Numbered from the stretch's first letter, positions 11,101 through 24,461 are shown. The stretch: DNA of 64,000 bases from Lolium rigidum (GCF_022539505.1 NC_061512.1:148597962-148661961), one strand, 5' to 3'. Numbers and translations are program-made. The notes: generated from the letters alone by a model not told the origin.

Positions 11101-12810
11101 CCTAAGGCCCACGCACGTGCCAAATATGGCCTCGTTCCGACAAACTATGTGGTGAAACGGGCCGTTTCCTACTCATTTCCCCTAAAAGCCATAGAACTCC
11201 GGACGAGATAGCCCCGTTCGTGAAGGGTTCTCCAAGATAATTGCCGTATCCCGAGTTCCGTCTTTTGCGGTGGTTACTAGGACACATAAAATGACGCCAC
11301 GCGGCTCCGCTCGATTTTTGGCTCCGTTTGCTTTGCCAACTGCGCAAAACGGGGCCGCCGGGACATGCGGTATGGCCGTACCGGGCGCGCGCGTGCACCC
11401 GTCCGCCAACGCGCGAAACGGAAAACATTTAGCACATAAAATGACGCGTCCTAGACCTAAAAACATTTTTCCCTCCATTTATTGAGCGAAGGAAAGTGTC
11501 GCCCCAGTTCAAATCCGGTCAGTTTCCAGCGGATTCGGCGGGGCACCGCAGGAAGCGGGTGGGATTCCCAGATGGCTTCCGCGCGCATATGTCATGTGAT
11601 AGGTGGTGCGTAGGAGGTATCCTACCTCTGCGCGAAGGTCCCGCGCGATACTGAAATGCGCACCATGTAGCTGCTTCACAAAAAAAAGCCCTTCCGGCAC
11701 CCCGAAAATGGAAAAACCGTCGCCCGTGGTTCGGATTGGAAATCCGCGACCGGGGCCTTGCTTCCCATCCTAAGGCCCACGCACGTGCCAAATATGGCCT
11801 CGTTCCGACAAACTATGTGGTGAAATGGGCCGTTTCCTACTCATTTCCCCTAAAAGCCATAGAACTCCGGACGAGATAGCCCTGTTCGTGAAGGGTTCTC
11901 CAAGATAATTGCCGTATCCCAGTTCCGTCTTTTGTAGTGGTTACTAGGACACATAAAATGATGCCACGCGGCTCCGCTCGATTTTTGGCTCCGTTTGCTT
12001 TGCCAACTGCGCAAAACGGGGCCGCCGGGACATGCGGTATGGCCGTACCGGGCGCGCGCGTGCACCCGTCCGCCAACGCGCGAAACGGAAAACATTTAGC
12101 ACATAAAATGACGCGTCCTAGACCTAAAAACATTTTTCCCTCCATTTATTGAGCGAAGGAAAGTGTCGCCCCAGTTCAAATCCGGTCGGTTCCAGCGGAT
12201 TCGGCGGGGCACCGCGGAAGCGGGTGGGATTCCCGGATGGCTTCCGCGCGCATATGGCATGTGATAGGTGGTGCGTAGGAGGTATCCTACCGCTGCGCGG
12301 AGGTCCCGCGCGATACTGAAATGCGCACCTGTACCGCTTCACAAAAAAAGCCCTTCGGCACCCCGAAAATGGAAAAACCGTCGCCCGTGGTTCGGATTGG
12401 AAATCCGCGACCGGGGCCTTGCTTCCCATCCTAAGGCCCACGCACGTGCCAAATATGGCCTCGTTCCGACAAACTATGTGGTGAAACGGGCCGTTTCCTA
12501 CTCATTTCCCCTAAAAGCCATAGAACTCCGGACGAGATAGCCACGTTCGTGAAGGGTTCTCCAAGATAATTGCCGTATCCCGGTTCCGTCTTTTGCGAGT
12601 GGTTACTAGGACACATAAAATGACGCCACGCGGCTCCGCTCGATTTTTGGCTCCGTTTGCTTTGCCAGGCTGCGCAAAACGGGGCCGCCGGGACATGCGG
12701 TATGGCCGTGCACGGGCGCGCGCGTGCACCCGTCCGCCAACGCGCGAAACGGAAAACATTTAGCACAAAAATGACGCGTCCTAGACCTAAAAACATTTTC
12801 CCCTCCATTT
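8148..12810. repeat. Higher-order repeat block A, 7 units (~4.67 kb), first copy
   Basis: Rare variants in this block reappear 4,663-4,671 bp downstream, equal to seven units: GGTGTGTAGG (8270 and 12933), GTACCGGGAGCG (8712 and 13376), TAGACTTAAAAAC (9451 and 14118), ATGATGCCACG (9288 and 13957), GGCCTCGGTCC (9794 and 14463), TTAGCATATAAAATAATG (10094 and 14764), ATAGGTAGCGCG (10932 and 15601), CATATGTCATG (11586 and 16256), and a second ATGATGCCACG (11957 and 16624). The block start is approximate. Confidence 0.8.
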
Positions 12811-15800
12811 ATTGAGCGAAGGAAAGTGTCGCCCCAGTTCAAATCCGGTCAGTTTCCAGCGGATTCGGCGGGGCACCGCAGGAAGCGGGTGGGATTCCCA
12901 GATGGCTTCCGCGCGCATATGGCATGTGATAGGTGGTGTGTAGGAGGTATCCTACCGCTGCGCGGAGGTCCCGCGCGATACTGAAATGCGCACCATGTAG
13001 CTGCTTCACAAAAAAAAGCCCTTCTGGCACCCCGAAAATGGAAAAACCGTCGCCCGTGGTTCGGATTGGAAATCCGCGACCGGGGCCTTGCTTCCCATCC
13101 TAAGGCCCACGCACGTGCCAAATATGGCCTCGTTCGACAAACTATGTGGTGAAACGGGCCGTTTCCTACTCATTTCCCCTAAAAGCCATAGAACTCCGGA
13201 CGAGATAGCCACGTTCGTGAAGGGTTCTCCAAGATAATTGCCGTATCCCAGTTCCGTCTTTTGCAGTGGTTACTAGGACACATAAAATGACGCCACGCGG
13301 CTCCGCTCGATTTTTTTGGCTCCGTTTGCTTTGCCAACTGCGCAAAACGGGGCCGCCGGGACATGCGGTATGGCCGTACCGGGAGCGCGCGAGCACCCGT
13401 CCGCCAACGCGCGAAACGGAAAACATTTAGCACATAAAATGACGCGTCCTAGACCTAAAAACATTTTTCCCTCCATTTATTGAGCGAAGGAAAGTGTCGC
13501 CCCAGTTCAAATCCGGTCAGTTTCCGGCGGATTCGGCGGAGCACCGCGAGGAAGCGGGTGGGATTCCCAGATGGCTTCCGCGCGCATATGGCATGTGATA
13601 GGTGGTGCGTAGGAGGTATCCTACCGCTGCGCGGAGGTCCCGCGCGATACTGAAATGCGCACCATGTAGCTGCTTCACAAAAAAAAGCCCTTCCGGCACC
13701 CCGAAAATGGAAAAACCGTCGCCCGTGGTTCGGATTGGAAATCCGCGACCGGGGCCTTGCTTCCCATCCTAAGGCCCACGCACGTGCCAAATATGGCCTC
13801 GTTCCGACAAACTATGTGGTGAAACGGGCCGTTTCCTACTCATTTCCCCTAAAAGCCATAGAACTCGGACGAGATAACCACTGTTCGTGAAGGGTTCTCC
13901 AAGATAATTGCCGTATCCCAGTTCCGTCTTTTGCGGTGGTTACTAGGACACATAAAATGATGCCACGCGGCTCCGCTCGATTTTTGGCTCCGTTTGCTTT
14001 GCCAACTGCGCAAAACGGGGCCGCCGGGACATGCGGTATGGCCGTGCGCGGCGCGCGCGTGCACCCGTCCGCCAACGCGCGAAATGGAAAACATTTAGCA
14101 CATAAAATGACGCGTCCTAGACTTAAAAACATTTTTCCCTCCATTTATTGAGCAAAGGAAAGTGTCGCCCCAGTTCAAATCCGGTCAGTTTCCAGCGGAT
14201 TCGGCGGGGCACCGCAGGAAGCGGGTGGGATTCCCAGATGGCTTCCGCGCGCATATGGCATGTGATAGGTGGTGCGTAGGAGGTATCCTACCGCTGCGCG
14301 GAGGTCCCGCGCGATGCCGAAATGCGCACGATGTAGGCTGCTTCACAAAAAAAAGCCCTTCCGGCACCCCGAAAATGGAAAAACCGTCGCCCGTGGTTCG
14401 GATTGGAAATCCGCGACCGGGGCCTTGCTTCCCATCCTAAGGCCCACGCACGTGCCAAATATGGCCTCGGTCCGACAAACTATGTGGTGAAACGGGCCGT
14501 TTCCTACTCATTTCCCCTAAAAGCCATAGAACTCCGGATGAGATAGCCCTGTTCGTGAAGGGTTCTCCAAGATAATTGCCGTATCCCAGTTCCGTCTTTT
14601 GCAGTGGTTACTAGGACACATAAAATGACGCCACGCGGCTCCGCTCGATTTTTTGGCTCCGTTTGCTTTGCCAGCTGCGCAAAACGGGGCCGCCGGGACA
14701 TGCGGTATGGCCGTACCGGGCGCGCGCGTGCACCCGTCCGCCAACGCGCGAAACGGAAAACATTTAGCATATAAAATAATGCGTCCTAGACCTAAAAACA
14801 TTTTTCCCTCCATTTATTGAGTGAAGGAAAGTGTCGCCCCAGTTCAAATCCGGTCGGTTTCCGGCGGATTCGGCGGGGCACCGCAGAAGCGGGTGGGATT
14901 CCCAGATGGCTTCCGCGCGCATATGGCATGTGATAGGTGGTGCGTAGGAGGTATCCTACCGCTGCGCGGAGGTCCCGCGCGATACTGAAATGTGCACCAT
15001 GTAGCTGCTTCACAAAAAAAAGCCCTTCCGGCACCCCGAAAATGGAAAAACCGTCGCCCATGGTTCGGATTGGAAATCCGCGACCGGGGCCTTGCTTCCC
15101 ATCCTAAGGCGCACGCACGTGCCAAATATGGCCTCGTTCCGACAAACTATGTGGTGAAACGGGCCGTTTCCTACTCATTTCCCCTAAAAGCCATAGAACT
15201 CCGGACGAGATAGCCCTGTTCGTGAAGGGTTCTCCAAGATAATTGCCGTATCCCGGTTCCGTCTTTTGCGGTGGTTACTAGGACACATAAAATGACGCCA
15301 CGCGGCTCCGCTCGATTTTTTGGCTCGTTTGCTTTGCCAAGCTGCGCAAAACGGGGCCGCCGGGACATGCGGTATGGCCGTACCGGGCGCGCGCGTGCAC
15401 CCGTCCGCCAACGCGCGAAACGGAAAACATTTAGCACATAAAATGACGCGTCCTAGACCTAAAAACATTTTTCCCTCCATTTATTGAGCGAAGGAAAGTG
15501 TCGCCCCAGTTCAAATCCGGTCAGTTTCCAGCGGATTCGGCGGGGCACCGCAGGAAGCGGGTGGGATTCCCAGATGGCTTCCGCGCGCATATGGCATGTG
15601 ATAGGTAGCGCGTAGGAGGTATCCTACCGCTGCGCGGAGGTCCGGCACGATACTGAAATGCGCACCATGTAGGCTGCTTCACAAAAAAAGCCCTTCCGGC
15701 ACCCCGAAAATGGAAAAACCGTCGCCCGTGGTTCGGATTGGAAATCCGCGACCGGGGCCTTGCTTCCCATCCTAAGGCCCACGCACGTGCCAAATATGGC

Positions 15801-17480
15801 CTCGTTCCGACAAACTATGTGGTGAAACGGGCCGTTTCCTACTCATTTCCCCTAAAAGCCATAGAACTCCGGACGAGATAGCCACGTTCGTGAAGGGTTC
15901 TCCAAGATAATTGCCGTATCCCAGTTCCATCTTTTGCGGTGGTTACTAGGACACATAAAATGACGCCACGCGGCTCCGCTCGATTTTTGGCTCCGTTTGC
16001 TTTGCCAAGCTGCGCAAAACGGGCCGCCGGGACATGCGGTATGGCCGTACCGGGCGCGCGCGTGCACCCGTCCGCCAACGCGCGAAACGGAAAACATTTA
16101 GCACATAAAATGACGCGTCCTAGACCTAAAAACATTTTTCCCTCCATTTATTGAGCGAAGGAAAGTGTCGCCCCGGTTCAAATCCGGTCAGTTTCCGGCG
16201 GATTCGGCGAGGGCACCGCAGGAAGCGGGTGGGATTCCCGGATGGCTTCCGCGCGCATATGTCATGTGATAGGTGGTGCGTAGGAGGTATCCTACCGCTG
16301 CGCGAAGGTCCCGCGCGATGCGAAATGCGCACCATGTAGTCGCTTCACAAAAAAAGCCCTTCGGCACCCGAAAATGGAAAAACCGTCGCCGTGGTTCGGA
16401 TTGGAAATCCGCGACCGGGGCCTTGCTTCCCATCCTAAGGCCCACGCACGTGCCAAATATGGCCTCGTTCCGACAAACTATGTGGTGAAATGGGCCGTTT
16501 CCTACTCATTTCCCCTAAAAGCCATAGAACTCCGGACGAGATAGCCCTGTTCGTGAAGGGTTCTCCAAGATAATTGCCGTATCCCAGTTCCGTCTTTTGT
16601 AGTGGTTACTAGGACACATAAAATGATGCCACGCGGCTCCGCTCGATTTTTGGCTCCGTTTGCTTTGCCAACTGCGCAAAACGGGGCCGCCGGGACATGC
16701 GGTATGGCCGTAACGGGCGCGCGCGTGCACCCGTCCGCCAACGCGCGAAACGGAAAACATTTAGCACATAAAATGACGCGTCCTAGACCTAAAAACATTT
16801 TTCCCTCCATTTATTGAGCGAAGGAAAGTGTCGCCCCGGTTCAAATCCGGTCGGTTTCCGGCGGATTCGGCGGGGCACCGCGGAAGCGGGTGGGATTCCC
16901 GGATGGCTTCCGCGCGCATATGGCATGTGATAGGTGGTGCGTAAGAGGTATCCTACCGCTGCGCGGAGGTCCCGCGCGATATCGAAATGCGCACCATGTA
17001 GGCTGCTTCACAAAAAAAGCCCTTCCGGCACCCGAAAATGGAAAAACCGTCGCCCGTGGTTCGGATTGGAAATCCGCGACCGGGGCCTTGCTTCCCATCC
17101 TAAGGCCCACGCACGTGCCAAATATGGCCTCGTTCCGACAAACTATGTGGTGAAACGGGCCGTTTCCTACTCATTTCCCCTAAAAGCCATAGAACTCCGG
17201 ACGAGATAGCCACTGTTCGTGAAGGGTTCTCCAAGATAATTGCCGTATCCCAGTTCCGTCTTTTGCGGTGGTTACTAGGACACATAAAATGACGCCACGC
17301 GGCTCCGCTCGATTTTTTGGCTCCGTTTGCTTTTCCAAGCTGCGCAAAACGGGGCCAGCCGGGACATGCGGTATGGCCGTGCCGGGCGCGCGCGTGCACC
17401 CGTCCGCCAACGCGCGAAACGGAAAACATTTAGCACATAAAATGACGCGTCCTAGACCTAAAAACATTTTTCCCTCCATT
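12810..17480. repeat. Higher-order repeat block A, 7 units, second copy
   Basis: This is the second tandem copy of the seven-unit block and carries the same ordered set of diagnostic variants as 8148-12810. The last clear shared variant is CACCGCGGAAGC (12209 and 16876). Similarity to the first copy fades toward 17.3 kb, where variants such as TTTTCCAAGCTGCG appear that instead recur in the later part of the array. Confidence 0.8.
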
Positions 17481-18480
17481 TATTGAGCGAAGGAAAGTGT
17501 CGCCCCGGTTCAAATCCGGTCGGTTTCCGGCGGATTCGGCGGGGCACCGCGAGAAGCGGGTGGGATTCCCGGATGGCTTCCGCGCGCATATGGCATGTGA
17601 TAGGTGGTGCGTAGGAGGTATCCTACCGCTGCGCGGAGGTCCCGCACGATGCTGAAATGCGCACCATGTAGTTGCTTCACAAAAAAAGCCCTTCGGCACC
17701 CCGAAAATGGAAAAACCGTCGCCCATGGTTCGGATTGGAAATCCGCGACCGGGGCCTTGCTTCCCATCCTAAGGCCCACGCACGTGCCAAATATGGCCTC
17801 GTTCCGACAAACTATGTGGTGAAACGGGCCGTTTCCTACTCATTTCCCCTAAAAGCCATAGAACTCCGGACGAGATAGCCCTGTTCGTGAAGGGTGGGAT
17901 TCCCAGATGGCTTCCGCGCGCATATGGCATGTGATAGGTGGTGCGTAGGAGGTATCCTACCGCTGCGCGGAGGTCCCGCGCGATACTGAAATGTGCACCA
18001 TGTAGCTGCTTCACAAAAAAAAGCCCTTTCGGCACCCCGAAAATGGAAAAACCATCGCCCGTGGTTCGGATTGGAAATCCGCGACCGGGGCCTTGCTTCC
18101 CATCCTAAGGCCCACGCACGTGCCAAATATGGCCTCGTTCCGACAAACTATGTGGTGAAACGGGCCGTTTCCTACTCATTTCCCCTAAAAGCCATAGAAC
18201 TCCGGACGAGATAGCCCTGTTCGTGAAGGGTTCTCCAAGATAATTGCCGTATCCCAGTTCCGTCTTTTGCAGTGGTTACTAGGACACATAAAATGACGCC
18301 ACGCGGCTCCGCTCGATTTTTTGCTCCGTTTGCTTTGCCAAGCTGCGCAAAACGGGGCCGCCGGGACATGCGGTATGGCCGTACCGGCGCGCGCGTGCAC
18401 CCGTCCGCCAACGCGCGAAACGGAAAACATTTAGCACATAAAATGATGCGTCCTAGACCTAAAAACATTTTTCCCTCCAT
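17480..18480. repeat. Recombinant 1.5-length satellite unit
   Basis: Anchor spacing is 1,000 bp here instead of 667. At about 17893-17898 the sequence runs TTCGTGAAGGG into TGGGATTCCCAGATGG, whereas the normal unit continues TTCGTGAAGGGTTCTCC. The jump goes back about 333 bp within the unit at the shared bases GGGT, present in both GAAGGGTTC and GCGGGTGGG. This is a microhomology unequal-exchange or slippage junction. Confidence 0.85.
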
Positions 18481-21400
18481 TTATTGAGCGAAGGAAAGTG
18501 TCGCCCCGGTTCAAATCCGGTCGGTTTCCGGCGGATTCGGCGGGGCACCGCGAGAAGCGGGTGGGATTCCCAGATGGCTTCCGCGCGCATATGGAATGTG
18601 ATAGGTGGCGCGTAGGAGGTATCCTACCGCTGCGCGGAGGTCCGGCACGATACTGAAATGCGCACCATGTAGCTGCTTCACAAAAAAAAGCCCTTCCGGC
18701 ACCCCGAAAATGGAAAAACTGTCGCCGTGGTTCGGATTGGAAATCCGCGACCGGGGCCTTGCTTCCCATCCTAAGGCCCACGCACGTGCCAAATATGGCC
18801 TCGTTCCGACAAACTATGTGGTGAAACGGGCCGTTTCCTACTCATTTCCCCTAAAAGCCATAGAACTCCGGACGAGATAGCCACTGTTCGTGAAGGGTTC
18901 TCCAAGATAATTGCCGTATCCCAGTTCCGTCTTTTGCGGTGGTTACTAGGACACATAAAATGACGCCACGCGGCTCCGCTCGATTTTTTGGCTCCGTTTG
19001 CTTTGCCAAGCTGCGCAAAACGGGGCCGCCGGGACATGCGGTATGGCCGTGCACGGGCGCGCGCGTGCACCCGTCCGCCAACGCGCGAAACGGAAAACAT
19101 TTAGCACATAAAATGACGCGTCCTAGACCTAAAAACATTTTTACCTCCATTTATTGAGCGAAGGAAAGTGTCGCCCCAGTTCAAATCCGGTCAGTTTCTA
19201 GCGGATTCGGCGGGGCACCGCAGGAAGCGGGTGGGATTCCCAGATGGCTTCCGCGCGCATATGGCATGTGATAGGTGGTGCGTAGGAGGTATCCTACCGC
19301 TGCGCGGAGGTCCCGCGCGATACTGAAATGCGCACCATGTAGTTGCTTCACAAAAAAAAGCCCTTCCGGCACCCGAAAATGGAAAAACCGTCGCCGTGGT
19401 TCGGATTGGAAATCCGCGACCGGGGCCTTGCTTCCCATCCTAAGGCCCACGCACGTGCCAAATATGGCCTCGTTCCGTCAAACTATGTGGTGAAACGGGC
19501 CGTTTCCTACTCATTTCCCCTAAAAGCCATAGAACTCCGGACGAGATAGCCCTGTTCGTGAAGGGTTCTCCAAGATAATTGCCGTATCCCGGTTCCGTCT
19601 TTTGCGGTGGTTACTAGGACACATAAAATGACGCCACGCGGCTCCGCTCGATTTTTTGGCTCCGTTTGCTTTTCCAAGCTGCGCAAAACGGGGCCGCCGG
19701 GACATGCGGTATGGCCGTACCGGCGCGCGCGTGCACCCGTCCGCCAATGCGCGAAACGGAAAACATTTAGCACATAAAATGACGCGTCCTAGACCTAAAA
19801 ACATTTTTCCCTCCATTTATTGAGCGAAGGAAAGTGTCGCCCGGTTCAAATCCGGTCGGTTTCCAGCGGATTCGGCGGGGCACCGCAGGAAGCGGGTGGG
19901 ATTCCCAGATGTCTTCCGCGCGCATCTGGCATGTGATAGGTGGTGCGTAGGAGGTATCCTACCGCTGCGCGGAGGTCCCGCACGATACTGAAATGCGCAC
20001 CATGTAGCTGCTTCACAAAAAAAGCCCTTCCGGCACCCCGAAAATGGAAAAACCGTCGCCCGTGGTTCGGATTGGAAATCCGCGATAGGGGCCTTGCTTC
20101 CCATCCTAAGGTCCACGCACGTGCCAAATATGGCCTCGTTCCGACAAACTATGTGGTGAAACGGGCCGTTTCCTACTCATTTCCCCTAAAAGCCATAGAA
20201 CTCCGGACGAGATAGCCCCGTTCGTGAAGGGTTCTCCAAGATAATTGCCGTATCCCGAGTTCCGTCTTTTGCGGTGGTTACTAGGACACATAAAATGACG
20301 CCACGCGGCTCCGCTCGATTTTTGGCTCCGTTTGCTTTGCCAAGCTGCGCAAAACGGGGCCGCCGGGACATGCGGTATGGCCGTACCGGGCGCGCGCGTG
20401 CACCCGTCCACCAACGCGCGAAACGGAAAACATTTAGCACATAAAATGACGCGTCCTAGACCTAAAAACATTTTTCCCTCCATTTATTGAGCGAAGGAAA
20501 GTGTCGCCCCGAGTTCAAATCCGGTCGGTTTCCGGCGGATTCGGCGGGGCACCGCGAGAAGCGGGTGGGATTCCCGGATGGCTTCCGCGCGCATATGGCA
20601 TGTGATAGGTGGTGCGTAGGAGGTATCCTACCGCTGCGCGGAGGTCCCGCGCGATCTCGAAATGCGCACCATGTAGCCGCTTCACAAAAAAAAGCCCTTC
20701 CGGCACCCCGAAAATGGAAAAACCGTCGCCCGTGGTTCGGATTGGAAATCCGCGACCGGGGCCTTGCTTCCCATCCTAAGGCCCACGCACGTGCCAAATA
20801 TGGCCTCGTTCAGTCAAACTATGTGGTGAAACGGGCCGTTTCCTACTCATTTCCCCTAAAAGCCATAGAACTCCGGACGAGATAGCCCCTGTTCGTGAAG
20901 GGTTCTCCAAGATAATTGCCGTATCCCAGTTCCGTCTTTTGCAGTGGTTACTAGGACACATAAAATGACGCCACGCGGCTCCGCTCGATTTTTTGGCTCC
21001 GTTTGCTTTTCCAACTGCGCAAAACGGGGCCGCCGGGACATGCGGTATGGCCGTACCGGGCGCGCGCGTGCACCCGTCCGCCAATGCGCGAAACGGAAAA
21101 CATTTAGCACATAAAATGACGCGTCCTAGACCTAAAAACATTTTTCCCTCCATTTATTGAGCGAAGGAAAGTGTCGCCCCGTTCAAATCCGGTCGGTTTC
21201 CGGCGGATTCGGCGGGGCACCGCGGAAGCGGGTGGGATTCCCAGATGGCTTCCGCGCGCATATGGCATGTGATAGGTGGTGCGTAGGAGGTATCCTACCG
21301 CTGCGCGGAGGTCCCGCACGATACTGAAATGCGCACCATGTAGCTGCTTCACAAAAAAAAGCCCTTCGGCACCCGAAAATGGAAAAACCGTCGCCCGTGG

Positions 21401-23160
21401 TTCGGATTGGAAATCCGCGACAGGGGCCTTGCTTCCCATCCTAAGGCCCACGCACGTGCCAAATATGGCCTCGTTCCGACAAACTATGTGGTGAAACGGG
21501 CCGTTTCCTACTCATTTCCCCTAAAAGCTATAGAACTCCGGACGAGATAGCCCTGTTCGTGAAGGGTTCTCCAAGATAATTGCAGTATCCCAGTTCCGTC
21601 TTTTGCAGTGGTTACTAGGACACATAAAATGACGCCACGCGGCTCCGCTCGATTTTTGGCTCCGTTTGCTTTGCCAAGCTGCGCAAAACGGGGCCGCCGG
21701 GACATGCGGTATGGCCGTACCGGGCGCGCGCGTGCACCCGTCCACCAACGCGCGAAACGGAAAACATTTAGCACATAAAATGACGCGTCCTAGACCTAAA
21801 AACATTTTTCCCTCCATTTATTGAGCGAAGGAAAGTGTCGCCCCAGTTCAAATCCGGTCAGTTTCCGGCGGATTCGGCGGGGCACCGCGAGAAGCGGGTG
21901 GGATTCCCGAGATGGCTTCCGCGCGCATATGGCATGTGATAGGTGGTGCGTAGGAGGTATCCTACCGCTGCGCGGAGGTCCCGCGCGATGCCGAAATGCG
22001 CACCATGTAGGCGCTTCACAAAAAAGCCCTTCCGGCACCCCGAAAATGGAAAAACCGTCGCCCGTGGTTCGGATTGGAAATCCGCGACCAGGGGCCTTGC
22101 TTCCCATCCTAAGGCCCACGCACGTGCCAAATATGGCCTCGTTCCGTCAAACTATGTGGTGAAACGGGCCGTTTCCTACTCATTTCCCCTAAAAGCCATA
22201 GAACTCCGGACGAGATAGCCCTGTTCGTGAAGGGTTCTCCAAGATAATTGCCGTATCCCGGTTCCGTCTTTTGCGAGTGGTTACTAGGACACATAAAATG
22301 ACGCCACGCGGCTCCGCTCGATTTTTTGGCTCCGTTTGCTTTTCCAACTGCGCAAAACGGGGCCGCCGGGACTATGCGGTATGGCCGTACCGGGCGCGCG
22401 CGTGCACCCGTCCGCCAACGCGCGAAACGGAAAACATTTAGCACATAAAATGACGCGTCCTAGACCTCAAAACATTTTTCCCTCCATTTATTGAGCGAAG
22501 GAAAGTGTCGCCCCAGTTCAAATCCGGTCGGTTTCCAGCGGATTCGGCGGGGCACCGCAGGAAGCGGGTGGGATTCCCAGATGGCTTCCGCGCGCATATG
22601 GCATGTGATAGGTGGTGCGTAGGAGGTATCCTACCGCTGCGCGGAGGTCCCGCACGATACTGAAATGCGCACCATGTAGCTGCTTCACAAAAAAAAGCCC
22701 TTCCGGCACCCCGAAAATGGAAAAACCGTCGCCCGTGGTTCGGATTGGAAATCCGCGACAGGGGCCTTGCTTCCCATCCTAAGGCCCACGCACGTGCCAA
22801 ATATGGCCTCGTTCCGACAAACTATGTGGTGAAACGGGCCGTTTCCTACTCATTTCCCCTAAAAGCCATAGAACTCCGGACGAGATAGCCCTGTTCGTGA
22901 AGGGTTCTCCAAGATAATTGCCGTATCCCGGTTCCGTCTTTTGCGGTGGTTACTAGGACACATAAAATGACGCCACGCGGCTCCGCTCGATTTTTTGGCT
23001 CCGTTTGCTTTGCCAAGCTGCGCAAAACGGGCCGCCGGGACATGCGGTATGGCCGTACCGGGCGCGCGCGTGCACCCGTCCGCCAACGCGCGAAACGGAA
23101 AACATTTAGCACATAAAATGACGCGTCCTAGACCTAAAAACATTTTTCCCTCCATTTATT
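18480..23160. repeat. Satellite section with 2-unit (~1.336 kb) periodicity
   Basis: Diagnostic variants recur every second unit: CCCGCACGATAC at 19977, 21313 and 22649 (1,336 bp apart); GTCCACCAACG at 20406 and 21740; CGCCAATGCGCG at 19741 and 21079; GCGACAGGGGCC at 21417 and 22755; and CGTTCNGTCAAAC-type sites at 19471, 20809 and 22140. This dimeric pattern differs from the seven-unit pattern upstream. Confidence 0.7.
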
Positions 23161-24461
23161 GAGCGAAGGAAAGTGTCGCCCCGGTTCAAATCCGGTCGGT
23201 TTCCGGCGGATTCAGCGGGGCACCGCAGGAAGCGGGTGGGATTCCCAGATGGCTTCCGCGCGCATATGGCATGTGATAGGTGGTGCGTAGGAGGTATCCT
23301 ACCGCTGCGCGGAGTCCCGCGCGATACTGAAATGCGCACCATGTAGCTGCTTCACAAAAAAAAGCCCTTCCGGCACCCCGAAAATGGAAAAACCGTCGCT
23401 CGTGGTTCGGATTGGAAATCCGCGACCGGGGCCTTGCTTCCCATCCTAAGGCCCACGCACGTGCCAAATATGGCCTCGTTCCGACAAACTATGTGGTGAA
23501 ACGGGCCGTTTCCTACTCATTTCCCCTAAAAGCCATAGAACTCCGGACGAGATAGCCCTGTTCGTGAAGGGTTCTCCAAGATAATTGCCGTATCCCAGTT
23601 CCGTCTTTTGTAGTGGTTACTAGGACACATAAAATGACGCCACGCGGCTCCGCTCGATTTTTTGGCTCCGTTTGCTTTGCCAACTGCGCAAAACGGGGCC
23701 GCCGGGACATGCGGTATGGCCGTGCCGGGCGCGCGCGTGCACCCGTCCGCCAACGCGCGAAACGGAAAACATTTAGCACATAAAATGATGCGTCCTAGAC
23801 CTAAAAACATTTTTCCCTCCATTTATTGAGCGAAGGAAAGTGTCGCCCAGTTCAAATCCGGTCAGTTTCCAGCGGATTCGGCGGGGCACCGCATGAAGCG
23901 GGTGGGATTCCCAGATGGCTTCCGCGCGCATATGGCATGTGATAGGTGGTGCGTAGGAGGTATCCTACCGCTGCGCGGAGGTCCCGCGCGATACTGAAAT
24001 GCGCACCATGTAGCTGCTTCACAAAAAAAGCCCTTCCGGCACCCCGAAAATGGAAAAACCGTCGCCCGTGGTTCGGATTGGAAATCCGCGACCGGGGCCT
24101 TGCTTCCCATCCTAAGGCCCACGCACGTGCCAAATATGGCCTCGTTCCGACAAACTATGTGGTGAAACGGGCCGTTTCCTACTCATTTCCCCTAAAAGCC
24201 ATAGAACTCCGGACGAGATAGCCCCGTTCGTGAAGGGTTCTCCAAGATAATTGCCGTATCCCGGTTCCGTCTTTTGCGGTGGTTACTAGGACACATAAAA
24301 TGACGCCACGCGGCTCCGCTCGATTTTTTTGGCTCCGTTTGCTTTGCCAACTCGCGCAAAACGGGGCCGCCGGGACATGCGGTATGGCCGTACCGGGCGC
24401 GCGCGTGCACCCGTTCGCCAACGCGCGAAACGGAAAACATTTAGCACATAAAATGACGCGT

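Larger units (their letters stand above)
7986..24461. repeat. Tandem array of a ~667-bp satellite, about 24.7 units, inside the CACTA element
   Basis: The anchor TTATTGAGCGAAGG (or a one-base variant) recurs at about 8148, 8813, 9479, 10145, 10810, 11479, 12146, 12810, 13477, 14146, 14815, 15482, 16149, 16812, 17482, 18482, 19152, 19819, 20486, 21156, 21820, 22491, 23157 and 23824. Spacing is 664-670 bp except for one 1,000-bp interval. Units differ mostly by single-base changes and 1-2 bp indels. Each contains a GTAGGA-GGTA-TCCTAC hairpin, a CGGATT-GGA-AATCCG hairpin, a GGTTCAAATCC box and a GC-rich CGCGCGCGTGCACCCG segment. The many open frames repeat with the unit and carry inconsistent frameshifts from copy to copy, so none is a gene. 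I cannot match the unit to a named satellite from memory. Confidence 0.95.

Noticed and set aside
7986..24461. tRNA genes because of GGTTCAAATCC in each unit
   Set aside because: Only a T-arm-like hairpin is present. There is no A box at normal spacing, no D or anticodon arm and no acceptor stem, so no tRNA gene is called.
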